From assembly GCF_002020355.1 (NCBI RefSeq), contig NZ_MPZV01000001.1, forward strand, positions 620,001-684,000: DNA of 64,000 bases. Reading direction: 5' to 3'. The position numbers and the translations under genes were made by a program. The stretch is from Thioclava sediminum. GTDB taxonomy: Bacteria > Pseudomonadota > Alphaproteobacteria > Rhodobacterales > Rhodobacteraceae. Of this stretch, positions 46,159-54,257 are shown in pieces; position 1 is the stretch's first letter, and each line of letters opens with the position of its first letter. The notes beneath the pieces are model-generated. The model saw only the letters and a program-made list of their open reading frames with translations, made no database searches and was not told the origin of the DNA.

Positions 46159-46237
46159 GCTCCCTCCCCAAGTTGCGATATGAACGCGGTTCCGCCATCT
46201 GACGAAATTTTGTTCTCCTTTAGGCTGAACTCACGCA

Positions 46238-46247
46238 GCAATATTGC
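46238..46247. promoter_or_regulatory. Perfect 10-bp palindrome GCAATATTGC
   Basis: It lies about 80 bp before the giant gene's start and is a candidate operator half or full site for a dimeric regulator. The sequence alone does not identify the regulator. Confidence 0.35.
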
Positions 46248-46258
46248 AACGAAAATAG

Positions 46259-46271
46259 TATCCACAGGGCG
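46259..46271. repeat. 13-bp direct repeat, copy 1 (TATCCACAGGGCG)
   Basis: Identical to the copy at 46339-46351, 80 bp away. Its first part (GTATCCACA, 46258-46266) differs from the DnaA box TTATCCACA by one base. Two exact 13-mers in a 283-bp intergenic region point to a protein-binding site. Confidence 0.7.
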
Positions 46272-46282
46272 CCGAAATCATA

Positions 46283-46300
46283 TGAAACATATATATTTCA
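46283..46300. promoter_or_regulatory. Inverted repeat TGAAA-N8-TTTCA
   Basis: It lies between the two 13-bp direct repeats. The spacer is CATATATA. It could be an operator or part of an AT-rich melting or bending segment; nothing else supports either role. Confidence 0.3.
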
Positions 46301-46338
46301 GTGACTTAATATCCTTACTTAGCGTCAAAAATGAAACT

Positions 46339-46351
46339 TATCCACAGGGCG
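46339..46351. repeat. 13-bp direct repeat, copy 2 (TATCCACAGGGCG), with exact DnaA-box core
   Basis: With the preceding T it reads TTATCCACA (46338-46346), the consensus DnaA box. It pairs with the copy at 46259. The spacing of 80 bp is close to eight helical turns, so the two sites would lie on the same DNA face. Confidence 0.7.
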
Positions 46352-46441
46352 TTCTTGACGTTACGAAAACAATTGCGTCCAAGGCGAGGCGAATCGCCGC
46401 ACCGGGCAAAGTGTCGCGCGACGGGCGGTAGAGGCCCGGTT

Positions 46442-49400
46442 TCAATGGAAATCTCGGCTCGGAAAAAGCCGTTTCGCCTGCTCGCGCGGATGGCGCGCGG
46501 TGGTCTGCGGACGGAGCCTCGGAGCGTCGTCCGCCTGGGGTGTGGTGAGGCCCAGAACGTCGTCGAGCGGGTGGCCCAGATCGGCCAGTCGCGGGGACAG
46601 ATCCTCGATCTTTTCGGCGATCAGATGGACCACCACCCCCTCCCGTTCGAGCCGCCCCGAGACCCGCAGAAGACGCCCGCCCATCACCGCCCGGCGGAAC
46701 CGCTCATAGAGCTTCGGCCAGACCACGACATTGCTCACGCCGGTCTCGTCTTCGAGGGTGATGAAGATCACCCCGGAGGCCGTTCCGGGGCGCTGTCGGG
46801 TGATCACGAGGCCGCAAACCGTGACCCGATTTTGCCGCGTGCCGATCAGTTCGCAATGCGGTGTGAGGCCGGAAATCGAGGGGCGCAGCAGCTCCATCGG
46901 ATGGGCGCGGAGACTCAATCTGAGCGCCACGTAATCCTCCACGACCTCCTCTCCCAGATGCATCGCGGGCAGTTCCACCGCCGGTTCGCGCCCCCCTTCC
47001 CCATCCATCGGATCGGCGAAAAGCGGCAGTGGCGCGGGGGCGCGGATCGCCTTCACGGCCCAGAGCGCATCGCGCCGCGTGAGGCCAATTCCGGCAAATC
47101 CATCGGCCTCGGCGAGCCGTTCGAGCACATGCGGCGGCGTGCCCGCGCGCAGCCACAGGCTCTCGGGATCGGGGTAGCCATTGCCCCGTGCAGCGACGAT
47201 CCAGCCCGCATCCTCCTCGCGAAATCCCTTGATCTGGCGAAAGCCCAGACGCAGCGCCAGGGCCCCGTCCGCGCGGCGTTCCAGCGAGCTGTCCCAGCCC
47301 GAATGGTTCACACAAACGGGCCGCACTTCGACCCCGTGTTCCCGCACGTCGCGCACGATCTGGGCGGGCGCATAAAAGCCCATCGGCTGCGAATTCAGCA
47401 GCGCGCAGGCGAAGATCGCGGGGTGGTGGCACTTGAGCCAGGACGAGACATAGGTGAGATGCGCGAAGGCTGCCGCGTGGCTTTCGGGGAAGCCGTATTC
47501 GCCGAAGCCCTCGATCTGGGAAAAGCAGCGATCGGCGAAATCGGGCGTGTAGCCGCGCGCCAGCATGCCTTCGACAAAGCGGTCGCGGAAGGTGCCGATC
47601 GTGCCCATCTTGCGGAAGGTCGCGAGCGAGCGGCGCAGGCGGTCAGCCTCCTCCGGCGTGAAGCCTGCCGCGACCACCGCGATCTGCATCGCTTGCTCCT
47701 GAAACAGCGGCACGCCGAGGGTTTTGCCCAACACGCCTTCCAGTTCCTTGGAAGGAAAATCGACCTTTTCGCGGCCCTGACGGCGGTTGATATAGGGGTG
47801 GACCATGCCGCCCTGAATGGGGCCGGGGCGGACGATCGCGACCTCGATCACGAGGTCATAGAAGATGCGCGGACGCATCCGCGGCAGGAAGTTCATCTGC
47901 GCCCGGCTCTCGACCTGAAACACCCCCACTGCATCGGCGCGACACAGCATGTCATAGGTCGTCGCGTCTTCCTGCGGGACGGTGGCGAGCGACATATCCA
48001 GCTTCTCGTGACCCGCCAGAAGGTCAAAGCTCTTGCGGATACAGGTGAGCATCCCGAGGCTGAGAACATCGACCTTCAGGATGCACAGCGTGTCGATATC
48101 GTCCTTGTCCCATTCGATGCAGGTGCGCCCCTCCATCGCGGCATTCTCGATCGGACAGAGCGCGTCGAGGCGGCCTTTCGTGATGACGAAGCCGCCGACA
48201 TGCTGGCTGAGATGGCGCGGAAATCCGATGATCTCGCCGATCAGTTTCAGCGTCTGCGACAGCCGCCGATCGGTGGGGTCGAGGCCCAGTTCGCCCATCC
48301 GCGCATGGTCCGGCCCCTTGCCGGAAATGCCCCAGATCTGGCCCGCGAGGCTCGCCGTGACATCGGCGCTCAGCCCCATCACCTTGCCCACCTCGCGGAT
48401 CGCGGCGCGGGTGCGGAAATGGATCACGGTCGCGCAGAGGCCAGCGCGGTCGCGGCCGTAGCGTTCGTAGATCCACTGGATGACTTCCTCGCGGCGCTCA
48501 TGCTCGAAATCGACGTCGATATCGGGCGGCTCGCCGCGATATTTCGAGATGAAACGCTCGAAGACCATGCCGATCTGGTCGGGGCTGACATCGGTGATGC
48601 CAAGCGCCCAGCAGATGATCGAATTGGCCGCCGAGCCGCGCCCCTGACACAGGATGCCGCGGCTGCGGGCGAAGCTCACGATGTCATGGACGGTGAGGAA
48701 ATAGGCAGCGAAGCCCAGCTCGGAGACGAGGCGCAGTTCCTTCTCCAGCAACCCCGCGTGACGTTCCGAAATCCCCCCCGGAGAGCGCCGGGCCAGCCCC
48801 TCGCGGGCGAGCCGGTCGAGCCGGTCCTGCGCGGGTTCGTTCTGCGCGACCTCATCGGGATATTCGTAGCTGAGTTCGTCGAGATCGAAGCCGCAGCGCG
48901 CCGCGATCTCGCAGCTTCGGCGCAGGGCTGCGGGGTGGCGACGGTAGAGCCGCGCCATGTCCTCGGCCCCTTTCAGGCGGCGTTCCGCATTGGGCAGCGC
49001 GCGGGTGCCAAGCGCATCGATGGTGCAACCCTCGCGCAGGCAGGTCAGCACATCGGCCAGTTGTCGGCGAGACCCGCGATGCATCAGCACGTCGCCGGTC
49101 GCCACCATCGGCGTCGAGGCCCTCAGCGCGAGCGCCGCACAGGCGTCGAACCAGCGCTGATCCGAGCCGTCATAGCGCGGCGGCGCGCCAAGGAAGACCT
49201 GCCCCGGAAAGCGCCGCCGCATCTCCTGCAGCGGGCGGTAGGCGCGGGCCAGATCGGCGGGCGGCAGGGCGATCAGGATCATCCCCGCGCAGCCCTCCAG
49301 CAGGTCCGCGCGGGTCAGGTGACACTCCCCCTTCCCCGCCCGGCGCTTGCCGCGGGTCAGAAGCTGGCTCAGCCGGTGATAGGCCGCGCGGTCGGTGGGC

Positions 49401-49855
49401 AGCGCCACCCATTCGACCGGGCAATCGGTCAGCACCAGCCGCGCGCCGACGATCAGCTTCGGCAGTTTCGCGGTGGTTGGCCGGGCCAGATCCTGCGGCG
49501 AGCCGATGGGCTGGCGAGAGCTTTCGTCGCGCTGGACTTCCGAGCGGATACGCAGCGCCTCGCCGATCTCGCGCTTGAGTTCCTTGAGCGCGGAGAAGGC
49601 CCGGACCACGCCCGCGAGCGAGTTGCGGTCAGTGATCGCGATGGCCTCGAGGCCCAGCTCGGCGGCGCGCACCATCAGTTCCTCGGGGTGGGACGCGCCG
49701 GTGAGGAAGGTGAAATTGGAGGTGGTGCAAAGCTCGGCATAGGCCAGCGGAATGGCGGGGGTATTGGCGGTGGTCACGACCGTGGAGGGGGCGCTGCCCC
49801 CGCGCCCGTCGGGCGCCCCCCGGGATATTTCGGCCAAGGCGAAGGGGGCGGTCAT
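46442..49855 (-). CDS. dnaE2: Error-prone DNA polymerase III alpha subunit DnaE2 (ImuC)
   Basis: A C-family polymerase of 1,137 residues, started at the ATG at 49855 because it forms an ATGA overlap with the imuB stop; an upstream extension to 49987 is open but would run inside imuB. The N-terminal PHP domain begins with YAELCTTSNFTFLTGASHPE. The palm has GRGSAANSI and the catalytic PDIDVDF. Later parts include PIQGGMVHPYINRRQG and SHAAAFAHLTYVSSWLKCHH, and the C-terminus has an OB-fold-like segment (TVCGLVITRQRPGTASGVIF). The length is near the usual 1,050-1,100 residues. DnaE2 performs translesion synthesis as part of the SOS mutasome with ImuB. The same-operon position and the upstream LexA box support DNA-damage induction. 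Confidence 0.95.
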   Translation of the reverse strand: MTAPFALAEISRGAPDGRGGSAPSTVVTTANTPAIPLAYAELCTTSNFTFLTGASHPEELMVRAAELGLEAIAITDRNSLAGVVRAFSALKELKREIGEALRIRSEVQRDESSRQPIGSPQDLARPTTAKLPKLIVGARLVLTDCPVEWVALPTDRAAYHRLSQLLTRGKRRAGKGECHLTRADLLEGCAGMILIALPPADLARAYRPLQEMRRRFPGQVFLGAPPRYDGSDQRWFDACAALALRASTPMVATGDVLMHRGSRRQLADVLTCLREGCTIDALGTRALPNAERRLKGAEDMARLYRRHPAALRRSCEIAARCGFDLDELSYEYPDEVAQNEPAQDRLDRLAREGLARRSPGGISERHAGLLEKELRLVSELGFAAYFLTVHDIVSFARSRGILCQGRGSAANSIICWALGITDVSPDQIGMVFERFISKYRGEPPDIDVDFEHERREEVIQWIYERYGRDRAGLCATVIHFRTRAAIREVGKVMGLSADVTASLAGQIWGISGKGPDHARMGELGLDPTDRRLSQTLKLIGEIIGFPRHLSQHVGGFVITKGRLDALCPIENAAMEGRTCIEWDKDDIDTLCILKVDVLSLGMLTCIRKSFDLLAGHEKLDMSLATVPQEDATTYDMLCRADAVGVFQVESRAQMNFLPRMRPRIFYDLVIEVAIVRPGPIQGGMVHPYINRRQGREKVDFPSKELEGVLGKTLGVPLFQEQAMQIAVVAAGFTPEEADRLRRSLATFRKMGTIGTFRDRFVEGMLARGYTPDFADRCFSQIEGFGEYGFPESHAAAFAHLTYVSSWLKCHHPAIFACALLNSQPMGFYAPAQIVRDVREHGVEVRPVCVNHSGWDSSLERRADGALALRLGFRQIKGFREEDAGWIVAARGNGYPDPESLWLRAGTPPHVLERLAEADGFAGIGLTRRDALWAVKAIRAPAPLPLFADPMDGEGGREPAVELPAMHLGEEVVEDYVALRLSLRAHPMELLRPSISGLTPHCELIGTRQNRVTVCGLVITRQRPGTASGVIFITLEDETGVSNVVVWPKLYERFRRAVMGGRLLRVSGRLEREGVVVHLIAEKIEDLSPRLADLGHPLDDVLGLTTPQADDAPRLRPQTTARHPREQAKRLFPSRDFH

Positions 49856-51327
49856 GCGAAGACCCCCTCGATATACCAGCCGGGATCCTGCGGCGTGTGG
49901 AACATCCAGAGCCGCAGCCCCTGCCCGGTCTCGACGCGCCAATAGTCGCGCATCCCGCGCCGCCAGTTCGGATCGTCGAACCACCATTCCGGGGTCAGCC
50001 GTTCCGGCCCCTCGATGCGTTCCGCGCTGAGCGATTGGCGGCGCCAGCGGAAGCGGCGCGGCGGATCGGGGGCGTCGGAGATGAGCGGCTCGGGCGGGAA
50101 CAGCCGCAGCGGGCGGGGGTGCGGCTGGTGCCAGTTGCCCTCGGGGTCGGTGAAGGCGGCGGGCGCGATCAGGAAGCTGCGCTCGGGAATATGGCTGTCG
50201 GCGGGCAGGTAGCGTTGGACGTTTTCCAGCCCGATGCGCAGCCCGATCCGGGTGATCAGATCGCCTAGCTTGTCGCGCCGCTCGGTGGCGATTGCCCCGA
50301 TCTGGCGGGCGGGCAGTGTCTCGACCTGCGTGGCGGCGAGGCGCATCTGGTCGATCCCGAAGCCTGCATCGATATCCTCGATGCCGCGCGCGAACAGCGC
50401 CGCGATCCGGGTGGCATCGCGGAGCGGGGTGGCGAGGCGCAGCTCGACCTCCTGACTGGCCTGATCGACGCGGCGCAGGGTGAGGCAGAGCACCCGCGCG
50501 CCGGTCTCGTTTTCCTTGAGTTTGACGCAGAGCCGGTCGAGCAGCCGCTCGATCCCGGCCATCACGTCGGACTGCTGTCCGATCGGCTCGGGCAGGGTCA
50601 GGCGGGTGCCGTAATGGGGTGTATCGGCCACGGGCGAGACCTGTTCGGGCAGATCGCCCAAGGCCTGATCGAGCCGCGCCATCAGCCCCGCCCCGAAGCG
50701 GCGCACGAGCGGCGCGCGCGGTGTGCGGGTCAGATCGCCGATCTCACGCAGGCCCAGCCGCTGCAGCCCCGTGATCGTGTCATGCGGCAGGCGCAGCGCG
50801 GCCACCGGCAGCTTGCCCAGTGCCGAGAGCCGCGCGCCCGGCGCAGCCCGGCCGGGGGCGAAATGCGCCAGCGCCCAAGCCGCGCCGCGCGTGTCGGCGA
50901 GGCCCAGCCGCGCGGTGATCCGGGCGCGCTCCAGCCGGGCGGCCATCTCGGCCATCATCGGCTCCTCCCCACCCCAGAGGTGATCCGAGCCGGTGATGTC
51001 GAGCACCAGCCCCTCGTCCTCCAGCCCCACCCAAGGGCAGTAGCGCGTGGCCCAGCGGCGCAGGGTTTCGAGGAATTGCGCCTCGCGGGCGGGATCGGCA
51101 GGCGCGGTCTGCAGCGCGGGGCAGAAGGCGCGGGCCTCCGACAGCGCCATGCCGCGCGCGAGCCCCTGCCCCTCGGCGGCGGCGTTCAGGCAGTGCAGCC
51201 GGTCGGTATTGCCCTCGCGCAGGACCAGCGCGAAGGGCCCCTCAACGGGCCGCGCGCGAAGAACCCGGTCGCTCGCCAGCCGGGGAAACCAGAGAGTGAG
51301 AATACGCCGTGTGCGCCCGTCGAGCAT
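49852..51327 (-). CDS. imuB: ImuB-type Y-family DNA polymerase homologue
   Basis: A 491-residue member of the Y-family that works as an adaptor in the ImuA-ImuB-DnaE2 mutasome. The N-terminus (RRILTLWFPRLASDRVLR) and WATRYCPWVGLEDEGLVLDITG mark the palm. ImuB proteins normally lack a full set of catalytic acidic residues and bring in DnaE2 through the beta clamp; the segment RPLRLFPPEP may be the clamp contact. A helix-hairpin-helix-like segment (GLQRLGLREIGDLTRTPR) and the little-finger region follow. It overlaps dnaE2 by 4 bp. The ATG at 51327 lies 28 bp after a LexA box. No imuA gene precedes it, although many alphaproteobacterial cassettes carry one. Confidence 0.92.
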   Translation of the reverse strand: MLDGRTRRILTLWFPRLASDRVLRARPVEGPFALVLREGNTDRLHCLNAAAEGQGLARGMALSEARAFCPALQTAPADPAREAQFLETLRRWATRYCPWVGLEDEGLVLDITGSDHLWGGEEPMMAEMAARLERARITARLGLADTRGAAWALAHFAPGRAAPGARLSALGKLPVAALRLPHDTITGLQRLGLREIGDLTRTPRAPLVRRFGAGLMARLDQALGDLPEQVSPVADTPHYGTRLTLPEPIGQQSDVMAGIERLLDRLCVKLKENETGARVLCLTLRRVDQASQEVELRLATPLRDATRIAALFARGIEDIDAGFGIDQMRLAATQVETLPARQIGAIATERRDKLGDLITRIGLRIGLENVQRYLPADSHIPERSFLIAPAAFTDPEGNWHQPHPRPLRLFPPEPLISDAPDPPRRFRWRRQSLSAERIEGPERLTPEWWFDDPNWRRGMRDYWRVETGQGLRLWMFHTPQDPGWYIEGVFA

Positions 51328-51355
51328 GTCGCTGAGCCTAGGGTTCGAGTCATTT

Positions 51356-51370
51356 GTTCGCGTTTTGTTC
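51356..51370 (-). promoter_or_regulatory. LexA-binding SOS box (GTTC-N7-GTTC) for imuB-dnaE2
   Basis: The plus strand reads GTTCGCGTTTTGTTC, i.e. GAAC-N7-GAAC in the direction of imuB. This is the direct-repeat SOS box known from alphaproteobacteria. A further GTTC lies at 51343-51346. The box ends 28 bp before the imuB ATG, a position suited to blocking RNA polymerase. Confidence 0.8.
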
Positions 51371-51423
51371 TTTTTAAGCTTCGCGGGATGTGGAGTCGAG
51401 TCCGTCTCGCGGACGGGCGCGTA

Positions 51424-52650
51424 TCAGGGCGTGGCGATCGCGCCCTCGACGAAGGCGATCAGGCGCGGCAGGCAATGGGTGCGCAGGTCGTAACGCTCGC
51501 ACATATGGGCTCGGGCCGCCTCGCGCATCGGGGCGAATGTTTGCGGCGTCGCCAGCCCTTCGCTCAGCGCGCGCGACCAGCCGGGAATGTCGAAGAAATC
51601 GATCAGCCGCCCGGTCTGCCCGTCGGTGATCACCTCGCGCACCGGCGCGGTATCCGAGGCCACGATGGCGCAACCCGCGGCCATCGATTCCATCAGCGAC
51701 CAGCTGAGCACGAAGGGATAGGTCAGATAGGCATGGGTGCGGCTGACATGGAGCATGTCAACGTAATCGCCGTAAGGGATGCGGCCCAGAAAATGCACGC
51801 GGCTCATGTCCAGCCGATCGCGCACCTCGTCGAGGAATTTCTGCTTCCAGCTTTTGGCGTCCTTCGGCGGGGCGCCATAGCTTTGGCCCTCCTCGCCCAC
51901 GATCAGCACATGCGCCTCGGGCCGCGCGGCGAGCACATCGGGCAGCGCGCGCATGAAGGAGTGATAGCCGCGATAGGGTTCGAGCGAGCGGTTCACGAAG
52001 GTCAGAACCTCGTCGCCGGGGCGGAAGGTGAGCGCGGTCTCTGGCACGGTGAAGCGCGCCTGGGGGTTCGGCGCGAGGCGGGCGCAATCGACGCCATCAT
52101 GGCAGACCGTGAGCTTGGCACGCAGCTCCGGCGGGAAGGTCTCGGCCTGAAACTCGGTCGGGGCAAGCCCCGCATCGGCCTGCACCATCGACTGGATCAG
52201 ATGGGCCGAGCGCGCGGTGGTGGAGATCCGGGTCTCGAGGCCGGGGCGCTGGAACTCCGCGTCGAAATCCGTGTCCATCCCAGTCGTGCGATACATGAGT
52301 TCCGCATAGACCAAGAGCTTCGCTTCGGGCCAGACCTCGCGCAGGAACAGCGTCTCGCCCCAGCCGGAATGGCCGAAAATCACATCCGGCACATAGCCGT
52401 GCCTGTCGCGCAACTGCCGCGCAGCGAGCGCCACTTTGGCCCCGCGCGCCGCGCTTTCGGCGTAGAGGCGTGTGAGCCGCGAGGACATCTCGACCGGATC
52501 GGGCTTGCGGTATTTCACCACCTTCACCGGCGAGGGGCGCTGGTTCGTCTCGACCGTCAGGGCCAGAACGTCATGCCCGCGCGCGGCCAGAGCCGGTGCC
52601 AGATGTACGAACTGGCCCGGGAAGTTCTGGTGAACGAAGAGGATCTTCAT
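51424..52650 (-). CDS. GT4-family glycosyltransferase
   Basis: A 408-residue GT-B glycosyltransferase. The N-terminus [20 protein letters not shown] is the first Rossmann strand and loop. The C-terminal donor-binding part has FVNRSLEPYRG, VHFLGRIPYGDYV and LSWSLMESMAAGCAIVASD, where the Glu fits the EX7E-type sugar-nucleotide site of GT4 enzymes. It probably transfers a sugar to a lipid or polysaccharide in the cytoplasm; donor and acceptor are unknown. The ATG overlaps the stop of the yejF-type gene as ATGA, so it is translated together with the importer. That coupling is unusual, as no other envelope sugar genes are nearby. Confidence 0.85.
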   Translation of the reverse strand: MKILFVHQNFPGQFVHLAPALAARGHDVLALTVETNQRPSPVKVVKYRKPDPVEMSSRLTRLYAESAARGAKVALAARQLRDRHGYVPDVIFGHSGWGETLFLREVWPEAKLLVYAELMYRTTGMDTDFDAEFQRPGLETRISTTARSAHLIQSMVQADAGLAPTEFQAETFPPELRAKLTVCHDGVDCARLAPNPQARFTVPETALTFRPGDEVLTFVNRSLEPYRGYHSFMRALPDVLAARPEAHVLIVGEEGQSYGAPPKDAKSWKQKFLDEVRDRLDMSRVHFLGRIPYGDYVDMLHVSRTHAYLTYPFVLSWSLMESMAAGCAIVASDTAPVREVITDGQTGRLIDFFDIPGWSRALSEGLATPQTFAPMREAARAHMCERYDLRTHCLPRLIAFVEGAIATP

Positions 52651-54257
52651 GCAATCTCGGGGGTCAGCGAACTCTCCCCCAAGGCGGCCACCATCAACTG
52701 GCGGGTATAGGCTGTCTGCGGATTGGCGAAGACCTCCGCCGCGTTGCCCGCCTCGACCACGTCGCCGCGCTTCATGACCATGATCTTGTGGCTGAGCGCG
52801 CGCACCACCCGCAGGTCGTGGCTGATGAACAGATAGGCGAGGCCGTGGCGTTTCTGCAGGTCGCGCAGCAGGTCCACGATCTGCACCTGCACCGTCATGT
52901 CGAGCGCGGAGGTCGGCTCGTCCAGCACCACCACCTTGGGGCGCAGGATCATCGCGCGGGCGATGGCGATCCGCTGGCGCTGGCCACCCGAGAATTCATG
53001 CGGGTAGCGCTCCATCATCGCGGGATCGAGCCCGGTTTCCTCCATGATCTCGGCGACCATCTCGCGGCGGTTGCGGCCCGGATCGACGCCGTGGACGGTC
53101 AGCCCCTCACCGATGATCTGTTCGACCGTCATGCGCGGCGAGAGCGAGCCGAACGGGTCCTGGAACACGATCTGCATGTCGCGGCGCAGCGCGCGCAGTT
53201 TGTTCGCCTGCCAGTTGGAGATGTCCTGGTTCTCGTAGATGATCGGCCCTTCGGAGGCGATGAGCCGCATGATCGCGAGCGCGAGCGTGGTCTTGCCCGA
53301 GCCGGATTCGCCGACGATGCCCAGCGTCTCCCCTGCCCTCACCGACAGCGAGGCGTCGTTCACCGCCTTCACATGGCCGATGGTCTTGCGCAGCAGACCG
53401 CGCTGGATCGGGAACCAGATTTTCAGATGCTCGGTGCGCACCAGTTCGGGCGCATTCTCGGGCACCGGTTCGGCGCGGCCGGTGGGTTCGGCCTCCAGCA
53501 GCTTCTTCGTATAGGGGTGCTTGGGGTTGGCGAAGATGTCTTCGGTCTTCCCCTGCTCCACGATCTCGCCATGCTGCATGACGCAGACCCGGTCCGCGAT
53601 GCGCCGCACCACGCCGAGGTCGTGGCTGATGAACAGAAGGCTCATCCCCATGTCGCGCTTCAGATCGGCCAGCAGTTCGAGGATCTGCGCCTGAATCGTC
53701 ACGTCGAGCGCGGTCGTGGGTTCGTCCGCGATCAGCAGGTCCGGCCCATTGGCGAGCGCCATCGCGATCATCACGCGCTGGCGTTGCCCGCCCGAGAGCT
53801 GGTGCGGGTAGTCCTGCAACCGGTCCGCCGGGTTCTGGATGCCGACTTTGTCGAGCAGGTCGATGATAAGTTTCTTGGCCTCTTCGCCGGTGACGCCCTG
53901 GTGCAGCGCGAGGCTTTCGCCGATCTGCTTTTCCAGCGTGTGCAGCGGGTTCAGCGAAGTCATCGGCTCCTGGAAGATGAAGCTGATATCGTTGCCGCGC
54001 ACCTGCATCAGCTCGCGCTCGGTCGCGCCGACCATCTCGCGGCCCTCGTAGCGGATCGAGCCCTCGACTTTGGAGTTGCCGCCGACCAGCGCCACGGTCG
54101 AGAGCGCGGTCACGGATTTGCCCGAGCCGGACTCGCCCACGAGCGCGACGGTTTCGCCCGCGTTCACGGTGAAGCTCACGCCTTTCACGGCCGGAGTGAA
54201 TTTGCCCTCGGAGCTGAAGGAGACCTTCAGGTTTTCGACCTCGAGAACCGGTTTCAT
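52647..54257 (-). CDS. yejF: Dipeptide/oligopeptide ABC importer, fused double ATPase (YejF type)
   Basis: A 536-residue protein with two complete ABC domains. The first has Walker A GESGSGKS (41-48), LSGGQRQRV and Walker [13 protein letters not shown]. The second has [18 protein letters not shown] and [11 protein letters not shown]. Each domain ends with the oligopeptide-type C-terminal extension (KHPYTKKLL and [10 protein letters not shown]). It hydrolyses ATP in the cytoplasm to drive import through the YejB/YejE pore. It overlaps yejE by 4 bp (ATGA) and the glycosyltransferase by 4 bp. Confidence 0.95.
   Translation of the reverse strand: MKPVLEVENLKVSFSSEGKFTPAVKGVSFTVNAGETVALVGESGSGKSVTALSTVALVGGNSKVEGSIRYEGREMVGATERELMQVRGNDISFIFQEPMTSLNPLHTLEKQIGESLALHQGVTGEEAKKLIIDLLDKVGIQNPADRLQDYPHQLSGGQRQRVMIAMALANGPDLLIADEPTTALDVTIQAQILELLADLKRDMGMSLLFISHDLGVVRRIADRVCVMQHGEIVEQGKTEDIFANPKHPYTKKLLEAEPTGRAEPVPENAPELVRTEHLKIWFPIQRGLLRKTIGHVKAVNDASLSVRAGETLGIVGESGSGKTTLALAIMRLIASEGPIIYENQDISNWQANKLRALRRDMQIVFQDPFGSLSPRMTVEQIIGEGLTVHGVDPGRNRREMVAEIMEETGLDPAMMERYPHEFSGGQRQRIAIARAMILRPKVVVLDEPTSALDMTVQVQIVDLLRDLQKRHGLAYLFISHDLRVVRALSHKIMVMKRGDVVEAGNAAEVFANPQTAYTRQLMVAALGESSLTPEIA

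Larger units (their letters stand above)
46159..46441. promoter_or_regulatory. AT-rich intergenic control region upstream of the giant gene
   Basis: The 283 bp between the dnaE2 stop and the giant gene's TTG are clearly AT-richer than the neighbouring genes between about 46200 and 46350. They contain a 13-bp direct repeat, a perfect 10-bp palindrome GCAATATTGC (46238-46247) and an inverted repeat TGAAA-N8-TTTCA (46283-46300). A TATGAT hexamer (46277-46282, minus strand) could be a -10 element but has only a poor -35 match. I see no convincing terminator for dnaE2 here, so read-through is possible. Confidence 0.5.

Noticed and set aside
46238-46351. DnaA-like boxes as a possible replication origin.
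   Set aside because: Only one exact and one near-consensus box, no cluster, and no dnaA, repABC or parAB genes nearby.
46180-46431. An 83-codon plus-strand frame in the intergenic region before the giant gene.
   Set aside because: No ribosome site, no recognisable motif, and it overlaps the direct repeats and palindromes; more likely regulatory DNA.
46331-49945. A 1,204-codon open frame on the plus strand opposite dnaE2.
   Set aside because: It is codon-register antisense of dnaE2, which has clear polymerase motifs; no recognisable domain or ribosome site on the plus strand.
51400-51414. A small hairpin GTCCG-N5-CGGAC after the glycosyltransferase gene.
   Set aside because: The 5-bp stem has no U-run in the direction of transcription, so I did not call a terminator.
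50614-52710. A 698-codon plus-strand frame across imuB and the glycosyltransferase.
   Set aside because: Antisense of two recognised genes in the same register; it crosses the LexA box and gene boundary without any motif.
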